Source: Synchiropus splendidus
Lineage: Eukaryota > Chordata > Actinopteri > Syngnathiformes > Callionymidae
Reading direction: 5' to 3'
Length of the DNA stretch: 64,000 nt
NCBI RefSeq assembly: GCF_027744825.2
Contig: NC_071334.1
Coordinates: 1,874,937 to 1,938,936 of the forward strand
The notes under the pieces are model-generated. The model saw nothing but the letters and a program-made list of their open reading frames with translations. It did not search any database and was not told where the DNA came from. Shown here one piece after another: positions 55,856 through 64,000 of the stretch. The position numbers and the translations under genes are program-made. Each line of letters starts with the position of its first letter. Position 1 is the stretch's first letter.

Positions 55856-56750
55856 CAGAATCAGAATCAGATTTATTGCCATGGTCAGTGGGGAGCCCAC
55901 TGACTAGGAAAGTGCCTTGGAATAAAGTGCAACAAAGAACAAATAAAATAAAATAAAATAAATAGAATAACATTACAACAAGGCTGTTCACGACTTCAAC
56001 AGTGTGACGGCCGAGGGAAAGAAGCTGTTCCTGTGACGGGAGGTTCTGGTCTGGATGGACCGTAGCCTCCTGCCAGAGGGAAGAGGAACAAACAGTCCAT
56101 GACCAGGGTGAGAAGGGTCGAAGGCTCTGATCCCACCTGCACGTCTCTGGGTCCTGGAGACATACAGGTCCTGAAGAGGTGGCAGGCTGCAACCATCACC
56201 TTCTCAGCAGAACGTATGATGCGCTGCAGTCTGCTCTTGTCCCTGGAGGTGGTGCTGTTGTACCAGACAGTGATAGAGGAGGTGAGGATGGACTGGATGA
56301 TGGCTGTGTAGAACTCCACCAGCAACTTCGTCGGCAGTCGTAGTTTCCGTAGCTGCCTCAGGAAGAACATTCTCTGCTGGACCGTCCTGATGAGGGACCT
56401 GATGGTTGGTCCTCAGTGATGGTGGTTCCCAGGAAGCAGAAGGAGTCCACAATAGGAATGGGTGAACCAGCCAACATGAGAGGGGACAGAGAAACTGTGA
56501 CTCTCCTGAAGTCTATGACCATCTCCACTGTCTTCTGGGCGTTGAGCTCCAGGTTGTTGTGGCTGCACCAGGACACCAGCCGCTCCACCTCCCTCCTGTA
56601 AGCCGACTCATCTCCATCTGAGATGAGCCCCATGATGGTGGTGTCATCCGCAAACTTGGTCAACTTCACAGACTCGTGGCTGGAGGTGCAGCAGTTAGTG
56701 TACAGGGAGAAGAGCCATGGAGAGAGAACACAGCCCTGAGTAGTTGACAT
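55856..56750 (-). mobile_element. L2/CR1-type LINE, 5'-truncated copy
   Basis: The - strand contains QGCVLSPWLFSLY and FADDTTIMGL (the catalytic aspartates of the reverse transcriptase) and continues into MFFLRQLRKLRLPTKLLVEF. Frame breaks separate these parts. The 3' end has TCAGAATCAGAATC repeats. It is highly similar to 10638-11318, so the family was active relatively recently. Confidence 0.75.
55941..55970. repeat. (AAATA)n short tandem repeat
   Basis: A run of AAATA pentamers lies within the 3' region of the LINE copy. Confidence 0.85.
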
Positions 56751-57251
56751 TATTATACAATAGAAAATGTCATTCTTGTTATTGTTACTATTACCGATGG
56801 CAAAGACACTCTATACCAGTGGTTCTTCACCTGGGTTCGAACACCACTTGCCAAGGTGACGCCATGCATATCTGAGCTGGTCTCTCTCAAAGCCAACAGC
56901 AGAACTCACTGACTTGCATGTATGTCATTTGTTGTGAGCACATGCTCTGTGTTGTTTGAACAAGGTGATGCTCATGCACGGTTCATTTTGTTCGTTTTGA
57001 ATTTGGTGCGGTGCTACCACCAACAAGGCTCTATACTTAGTGTAACATGGCCATCAATATCATGTCAATATTCTTATGGTCATCTGAGGGCGATAGAAAG
57101 CCTGACCCGCACAGCTTCTTTCTCGTGCTGCGGCTGCAGTGTTTCAGTGGCGTCGCTTGTAACGCATGTGGGATTGAAATGAACGGCTGGATCGAATGAG
57201 GCCAACTCTGACTCGGAGTCTCAGTAGCTAACTCGCACATGAAGAAGTGAG
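56751..57251. other. Intergenic, no gene recognised
   Basis: Nothing was recognised between the LINE and the RTE-like 3' fragment. Confidence 0.35.
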
Positions 57252-57530
57252 ATTAGAGACCAAGTCAGAGAGGCTGGATGGAGATGGTTTGGACATGTAC
57301 AGAGGAGAGAGAGAGAGACAGTACATTGGTAGATGAAGATGTTGAGATGTTGGAACTGCCAGGCAGAAGGTGGAGAGGAAGGCCACAGAGGAGATTGATG
57401 GAGGTGGTGAAGGAGGACATGAGCTCTGTAGGTTTGAGAGAAGAGGAAGCAGAGGACAGGGGGAGACGGAGGAAAATGATCCGCTGTGGCCACCACTGAA
57501 GGGAGAAGCCCAAAGAAAAAGAAGGAGAAG
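57252..57530 (+). mobile_element. RTE-like LINE 3' fragment
   Basis: The first 130 bases are nearly identical to 7041-7171. The rest continues through the ORF end to an AAGAAAAAGAAGGAG tail, a typical 3' end of this element. Confidence 0.7.
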
Positions 57531-58424
57531 ACTCCGCGATCAAAGTAGATGCAAACTTTCTAAGAAAACTACGTCAATAATAGTCACTATTGCCCAAATG
57601 TAAATGTTCATTACTGCATAAAAGGACAGTTTGGAGAAATCAATTACAAAACATGCAAAAACGTTTTCCCTCTTGTGGGAGAAGCTATTTCAAACTCCAC
57701 ACCAGCTCAACAACCTGCTGCTGAGACCAGATGAAAATGAACGACTTGAAAGAGTAAATCATCTGGGAGCGTTTCCAAGCTGCTCTGATGGCCACAAAGC
57801 CCAAACAGCAGGTGTCGGTGTTTCTTGATGGCAATTTCTGGTTTCAATACATCTGTGCTTCAATTTGTAAATGATTTTGTGAGAGTAAAACTTGTTCGTT
57901 GTTTTCTCCTGATTTCACTATTCGCCATTTTGTTCCCCTTCTCAACAAAGATAAACAGTCAAACAGAGTATTTTCAAATGTATTTATCTTTCATTGCTCC
58001 CTTTTCATCAAGATGAAGAGCAGAACAGAGTGTATCGGTCGGTTTGCACAACAGAGTGAGATTCCTGTGGCGCTTGTCTGCTGCTGGTGTGCTCGAAGCT
58101 TAGCTTCACCTCACCATTGTCATCTGTCTCCATTCAATAGAGTAATATTGTGTTTAATAACAGGCACATAAAGGCAGAGGCCGATCAGTTCCATGAGTGT
58201 GTGACGTCAGTGCACAGCTCACTCCAGAGCAGGAGGTGTGGACTCTCTGCTCCGCACAACTTCAGAGCGATCAATGTTAAATAACACACCAAATACACAA
58301 CACAAGTTTAGTTTAGGCCATAACAACGTGAAAAGTCTGACGACAGCCACTAAAAGCAGTGCGTTGAATAAATCCAACATCTCTCGAGTCTCTTAGTCAC
58401 GACTGAGTTCACCATTGAGCATTG
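57531..58424. other. Intergenic, no gene recognised
   Basis: AT-rich sequence with short frames and no recognised domain. Confidence 0.35.
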
Positions 58425-58720
58425 AGTTACCACACTGAGAGCAGCTGAAAGGTGTTTCTCTAGTATGAAGTCTCATGTGAAGATTCAGATCACGTCGCCA
58501 TTGAAAATGTTTGCCACACACTGAACAAGTCAATGGTCCCCTGCAGTATTCCGTGTGTTGATTCAGTCGAGATTTGGAAGAACATTTCTAACCACATTTA
58601 GGGCAGGTGAGTGACTCTACATCACCTTTCTTCTCACTGACACGAACCTTTGGATCCTCCACAGACTTGACTGATCGAGTGTTGCTGGTTTGTCTCCAGT
58701 CCTTACTGTCACTGTCAGTG
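58425..58720 (-). pseudogene. Partial duplicate of gene J
   Basis: On the - strand this matches 60042-60330 of gene J: the end of the acidic patch, the C2HC finger and the first C2H2 finger. It has substitutions, including a stop in the C2HC finger, and neither the N-terminal region nor further fingers. At 58960-59035 another finger relic (CSNCDVCFSQS) lies just after the gene J stop. Confidence 0.75.
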
Positions 58721-59045
58721 TATTTAAAATATGTTTGAACCTATGATCGTGAACCTCAGTCCTCAGACTCTCTCCACGTGGCCTCTGATCTGGTGAAAGA
58801 AAGAAAAGAAAAAACAATGCTCTCGACGGGTGCCAGTTCAATCTTGGCCAAAGTGCCAGGGTGTGTCTACAGACCATGAGAAACACGGGCACCAAATCCA
58901 CACAAAGGAAATAGCATGGCGTTCTAAACTGCGAGGAAAACATGGTCACCAACATCAGATGAAAGGATTTTCTCCAATATAAAGTCTCAAGAGAGTCAGT
59001 TCCTGCTCTGTGAAAAACACACATCACAGTTAGAGCAGGACAAAG

Positions 59046-60646
59046 TTAGTCTGCAGTGTGGCTCTTCATGTGCTTCGTCAGGGAACGGATCCGCATGTAA
59101 TCTTTACCACACTGAGAGCATCTGAATGGTTTTTCTCCAGTGTGACTGCTCATGTGCATCTTCAGTGCACTGTTCCGCGGAAAACCTTTAAAGCAGTGAG
59201 AGCAAACGAAAGGATTTTCGCCAGTGTGAATTCTCATGTGTGTCGTCAGGTGACTGTTCACATGAAAACCTCGCCCACAATGAGAGCAAATGTAAGGTTT
59301 TTCACCAGTGTGACTTCTCATGTGCACCTTCAGGTAATGGCTCTGTACAAAACCTTTACCACACTGAGAGCAGATGTAGGGTTTTTCTCCAGTGTGATAT
59401 CTCATGTGTCTCTTCAGGCTTTGGCTCAGCTTAAAAGATTTACCACACTGAGGGCAACTGAATGAATTTTGTCTAGTATGAATTTTCATGTGAGTACTCA
59501 GCCCCCCTCGCCGTGTAAAACATTTACCACACTGAGAGCATATGTAAGGTTTTTCTCCAGAGTGACTACTCAAATGTATTTTCATAGATTGGCGGGCCGT
59601 AAAACATTTGCCACATTGAGGGCATTCGAAAGGTTTTTCTCCAGTGTGACTTCTCATGTGAACCTTCAGGTAATGGCTCAGCGCAAAACATTGACCACAC
59701 TGAGAGCATCTGTAAGGTTTTTCTCCAGTGTGAATTCTTGTGTGGGCTGTTAGTTGAGGTCTCTGCGCAAAACATTTACCACACTGAGAGCATTCAAAAG
59801 GTTTTTCTCCAGTGTGAATTCTTGTGTGGGCTGTTAGTTGAGGTCTCTGCGCAAAACATTTACCACACTGAGAGCATTCAAAAGGTTTTTCTCCAGTGTG
59901 AATTCTTGTGTGGGCTGTTAGTTGAGGTCTCTGCGCAAAACATTTACCACACTGAGAGCATTCAAAAGGTTTTTCTCCAGTATGACTTCTCATGTGCACT
60001 TTCAGATGTGCCTTCTGTGTAAAACATTTACCACACTGAGAGCAGCTGAAAGGTGTTTCTCCAGTGTGAAGTCTCATGTGAAGATTCAGATCACGTCGCC
60101 ATCGAAAAAGTTTGCCACACACTGTACAATTCAAAGGTCCCCTGCAGTATTCCGTGTGTTGATTCAGTCGAGATTTTGAAGAACATTTCTTCCCACATTT
60201 AGAGCAGGTGAGTGTCTCATCATCACCTTCCTTCTCACTGACACAAACCATTGGATCCTCCACAGACTTGACTGATCGAGTGTCTCTGGTGTCTCTCCAG
60301 TCCTCACTGTCATCCGTGTCAGAGTCAGAACAAGGCGACCTCTGGTGGTCAGGGAGGAGAGGTGTATCCAAGTCACTGGCTGCTTCTGCTCCTCCACAGG
60401 TGTCTCCATCAGCTTCTGTCTTCATGTGTTGAGTCCAGCTGCTGGTTGCTCCATCATCTTCACTCTTCACCTGGACAGGAGTGAGGGAGAACTGGGTGGC
60501 CTCTTCTTTGATTTGGTCTAGATCTTCTTCTGGTTCTTCTTTAATGAGAGGAGGTTCTTGTCCCTGCTGATCCAGACTGGAGCTGCACTCCTGCTGCTCA
60601 GTAGCATCTTCTTCTTCTTCTTTCATCACCAGCAGCTGCTGGACAC
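59046..60646 (-). CDS. C2H2 zinc-finger protein, gene J (exon 2, 13 fingers)
   Basis: Exon 2 runs from the usual acceptor at 60647 to TAA at 59046 and encodes 532 residues. No first exon was found between 60647 and the window end, so it probably lies beyond 64000. An alternative is an unspliced start at the in-frame ATG 60728, which is open through the acceptor into exon 2. The acidic N-terminal region keeps MKEE, IKEE, IKEE, VKSE and MKTE. A C2HC finger is followed by 13 C2H2 fingers. Fingers 3, 4 and 5 are identical in DNA (84-bp units) with helix AQRPQLTAH. All ligands are intact. Confidence 0.87.
59715..59981 (-). repeat. 84-bp tandem repeat encoding three identical fingers
   Basis: Unit starts at 59715, 59799 and 59883 are exactly 84 bases apart. 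The units are identical by eye, followed by a partial fourth unit from 59967. Each encodes one finger plus linker. Confidence 0.92.
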
Positions 60647-60728
60647 CTGCAGGGACACACACACACCAGTCACTCACAAATAGCATTTTACTGGAGTTGC
60701 CTGTGATGGAGGCCAGGGAGAGGAACAT

Positions 60729-60984
60729 TTTGGTGACAGTGAAAATGCTAGCATTTCATCATGAGATGTAAATAGCTCCAATGCACACACTCTCTTCATA
60801 TGTCCAGCCAGGATGTGCGACCTGAATTGACATCAGTCATTATGATGTTTCTTTCTCCATTTTTCAGTGAATAAAATGCTGAAAACCATGTTCAACTCCA
60901 CCTCCATGATGTGTTATGTGTCGCCGGTTTGTTGTTTGAAATCTCAGGCAATCAAACACATTAAAACAAAGTGGAAACTAATGG
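60729..60984. other. 5' flank of gene J exon 2
   Basis: No first exon or other gene is recognised. Confidence 0.35.
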
Positions 60985-61505
60985 GAATAGTGCATTTATT
61001 CTACAGTGTGAATATTGTTCATTGTTTGTGCTACTGATAAAGCAGTTATTTACAGATGCAGGAATGCTGGATGAGGGAGTGTGACTGAGTGTTGGAACAT
61101 TGGAACTCATTGGAAGGTCCAAGGTCAGACGGAGGAGGCTGGAAGGAGCTGGTCCTGATAAGAGCCACCTGGGTCCGGATCGGGGGAGCATGCCTTGTGG
61201 TCGTTGCCATGGTTACGAGGGAGCCAGCGACCGGGACTGGCGTCAACAGCGGAGGACCAATCGGACGAGGACGGAGCCCACGTGGAGAAACTTTAGTGTA
61301 TAAAGGGTCAAGACCTCAGATAGCTTTTTGTCGCTCTACTGGACCTCTGCTGAGGCTCAGTCAGGCGTAGTTGCTGAGCCAGATTTCTGCTCATGTATTA
61401 GACTCCTCTGTCAGGGACTAAATCTTGGATCTAACTTGTTGGATTCTTGGTAGTGATTCTCACGAGTGAACGGACGCGTGGAGGTACACGGGACGTGTAT
61501 TTCCA
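60985..61505 (+). mobile_element. Solo LTR-like element
   Basis: This matches both copies in the gene G intron. It has a CCAAT box (61257-61261) and, about 40 bases on, a TATAAA (61299-61304), as in the U3 region of a long terminal repeat. The poly(A) hexamer present in one sister copy is changed here (GACTAAATC). Exact ends and target duplication were not resolved. Confidence 0.6.
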
Positions 61506-61621
61506 ACAAAACATGCACTTTGTTTTCATATGTTTGATCATTGGTGCACCTCCTCAATAGTTCATATGGGGAGGAAATCTTGAGTTCTTAGCAGGGCCAG
61601 GATAAAAACTGTTATTTAAAT

Positions 61622-61900
61622 CAGGGATGCACCGATCCAACTTTCATGGTCCCAATCCGATACCTGGGTTCTGGGTACCAATACCCATCCGAGACCAGTG
61701 TTACAGTATTAACCTTCTCTCCATGCTGAGGATTGACACTGGTCCCGCTTTCAGTCAAAGGCGAAAATGACTTCAAGTGTTGCAAACTTGGCACTTAGTT
61801 AAACATAGTGTTTACCACAGGGGTTTCAAACTCACGGCCCCCTGGCCATATGCGGCCTTCATGACTCAGTCCAGTGGCCCGTCACTCGACACCCAACTAA
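61622..61900 (+). mobile_element. Fragments with hAT-like termini
   Basis: CAGGGATGCACCGATCC at 61622 and CAGGGGTTTCAAACTCACGG at 61818 look like the left ends of two different fish hAT-like elements. No transposase or matching right end was identified. Confidence 0.4.
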
Positions 61901-63199
61901 ACATGGGGCGGCGTCCGGAGTCCAGTCCATTTCGACCCAATTGGAGGATATCATATGACGTTGTTCATCACGTCTTGCTTTACAAGTGAAATTGGACAGT
62001 GATGCCAGTAATGTGTCACTTAGTAACGCTTTACTCGTCTATCACAAGCTTCTTCAGTAATGAATAATCTAGACGTTACTATTATAAAAGTAAAAGTATA
62101 AAAGCAAGCTGCCGGCTACAGGGCAGTAAATAACAGAGGCGTGAGGAGAGAGATGCGCGTTTCTAGCTGAAAACACAACGCCTCTACTTTGAGTTAGCGT
62201 CTGCAGTATTAACCCTGCAGGCTCCACCAAGGCGCAGATTCACCGGTTAAAGAGAGCGAAATAAAGTAGCTTGGCAAATGTGTCGAAAGTGGGGACTCAA
62301 AACTATGTCCCAGTTTTTTAATCCTCTTGATAGTTCAAGTTAAACGACACTTATGATAGATTTTTAGACTTTTATAGACTATTTCTTCTTTGGTGCAGGA
62401 AGAAACGATGCTGTGTGATGTACTGATTTCCTCTTGAAAGTCAGAAATAAAATGATGCTCCGGCGTGACATAGCGTAGAGGCGAGTCACAGCAGCCACTT
62501 CAGTGCAACTACAGGTGGCCAACAGGAGGCGTGACACGCTGAGACGTCAACATCTGCCTTGTAGTTAAAAAAAGCAAAATAATAATGAAAAACAATGGGG
62601 CATTCCCTACATTTTAATATATAAATGACAATATATCGCTTTGTTTTGTCTTTCATTGTGGTTGCTTTTTATGAGTGTCAAAGCAAAACATTGGCTGTAC
62701 ATTCATAGAACTGAGATGGTGCTAAAAAAAAACACTGGAGCCCCATGAAGTCCAACCTCAAAACCGACATCAAAGATATGGTTCAGGCAATGAGAGCTGT
62801 GGTCGCTGCCAAATGGAACTTGTAACTTTTACATTCAAGCAATCAGTAAAGTAACTCCGTTACTTTTTGGGGGGAGTCATCAGCAGTTTCCTTTTTTCAG
62901 AGTAACTGTGGCACCACTGAAATTGGAGCATGAGCCCATATCTACCACCTTCTCCGACACGTTCCGACCGTCACGTGCCACGCTCCAAACTGTTGGACAT
63001 CTGGGACGAAGAAAGCTTTTCTTCACATTTGTGGATGACTGCACTTCGTGATGGCAGTTTGAATCGTGCTTTGGTGACAAGAACCTCTCAACAGTTTGAT
63101 CAGATCCACCCGAGAGACTGAGCGACTCACTGAAGACCCGCTCCAAAGAAACACAGACCCAGACGAAGCAGCATGCAGAGATTCAGGAGGACTTCACCT
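61901..63199. other. Intergenic, no gene recognised
   Basis: A repeat-like AAAGTAACTCCGTTACTTTT block occurs near 62850. No gene was recognised. Confidence 0.35.
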
Positions 63200-63870
63200 T
63201 TGTTATCGCAGTTTGAGGCGCGTGCTTGACGATGTATACGTGTGTGTTTAACAGTGGCATCCAGACACTCGGCGATGATTTGAATTGACGATGCGCGGAT
63301 CGGAGCCGAAGAGCACAGAGACACGTGATCATATCCAAACCTGTGTCGCGTCTCTTATTTAACTCATAGTCAATCGCTGGACGAAGCGCGTTGCTCAACA
63401 CGCACCCGCAGCGGCAGCAGCTGCTGCTCGCCTTCATTCAAATGCGCGACCAATAGTGAGCCACGATTGTGTGGTGGAGTCCGAATCGATGCGGGTCAAC
63501 TGGTCCTGAGCGATGTCAGCAGCAGAACCGCTGCTCAGCTTCAGGGGGAACTGAAAGCGAGTGCAGCGACGCTGTGTCGGCTGCTCGCGGCTGCCGTCTT
63601 GTCATTGTGGCGGGCTCCGCGTGTGGCGTCAACATGAGCACTCAACTCCGAGTTGGAATGTCAGGATCGGTTCCCGGCATTTGTTCCACAGATGCCACCG
63701 TAATACCACCCTTAAGAGGCTGGATCGGGTCGACACCAGGCTCGAGATCGCTGCATCCCCACCCAGAAGGTCAGGGAAACACAAGACGACCGCATTAAGT
63801 AGGGCAAAGGCGCTGTGGCGTGTGGCAGCCTGTTTCAGCAGCTCCTGTCTCCCGAGGTTTCTGGTGGTTT
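63200..63870 (+). other. CpG-rich stretch, possible promoter or first exon
   Basis: CG dinucleotides are dense compared with the surrounding sequence, and GC content is high. A + strand ATG at 63634 opens a 55-codon frame without recognisable features. A GTCAGG donor-like site lies near 63771. This could be the start of a gene that continues past the window. Confidence 0.25.
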
Positions 63871-64000
63871 GGTGAACGTGTGTAGTCTTTCTGCTGGACT
63901 CAACTGGGCACTGTGGACCAAAACACCTTCGCTTCTACACTCGGGATGAGCTGTTAGCATTCTGTGCTAACTAGGAGTCGGTGGAGCGACCTGGTGCTCC

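Noticed and set aside
59715..59981. Regular repeats that might suggest a CRISPR-like array
   Set aside because: The units are adjacent, code for zinc fingers and have no spacers; the genome is eukaryotic.
62880..63146. 88-residue - strand frame
   Set aside because: No family features and no supporting promoter or splice signals.

Overview
This window is eukaryotic DNA, most likely from a teleost fish and probably a percomorph. That inference rests on a cluster of two-exon C2H2 zinc-finger (ZNF) genes with a lysine- and glutamate-rich N-terminal region, two PIM-like kinases, and a fish-type mix of transposon relics (DIRS-like, RTE-like and L2/CR1-like LINEs, Tc1/mariner-like and hAT-like pieces, LTR-like copies). 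No species can be named from the sequence alone.

Layout. The left half carries ZNF genes on the + strand: A (1964-4191), B (9085-13114), C/D (18517-21988) and F (33282-38204), with broken copies at about 7.2 kb and 23.9 kb. The right half carries ZNF genes on the - strand: G (41825-45713), H (48412-50292), I (51441-53603) and J (59046-60646), with a broken copy at 58.4 kb. The two halves converge on a gene-poor stretch at about 38.2-41.3 kb. Between pseudogene E and gene F lie two PIM-like kinases (25568-26494 on -, 27376-29751 on +) and an unrecognised coiled-coil protein (30600-31349 on -).

How the ZNF genes are built. Each has a tiny first coding exon, usually encoding METRRA or METERA plus one base, ending at a phase-1 GT donor. 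One large second exon follows, starting after a conserved TG-repeat plus CCCTGCAG acceptor. That exon encodes an acidic N-terminal region with up to five SUMO-consensus lysines, usually a C2HC finger, and 4 to 13 C2H2 fingers. The N-terminal segment is almost identical in DNA between genes on both strands, while the fingers differ. Several first exons have no second exon of their own. All donors and acceptors share one phase, so first and second exons are in principle interchangeable.

Most of the remaining sequence is decayed mobile DNA, including elements inside ZNF introns, a LINE piece in the kinase intron, and a ZNF relic fused to an RTE relic. No rRNA, tRNA or CRISPR array was seen.
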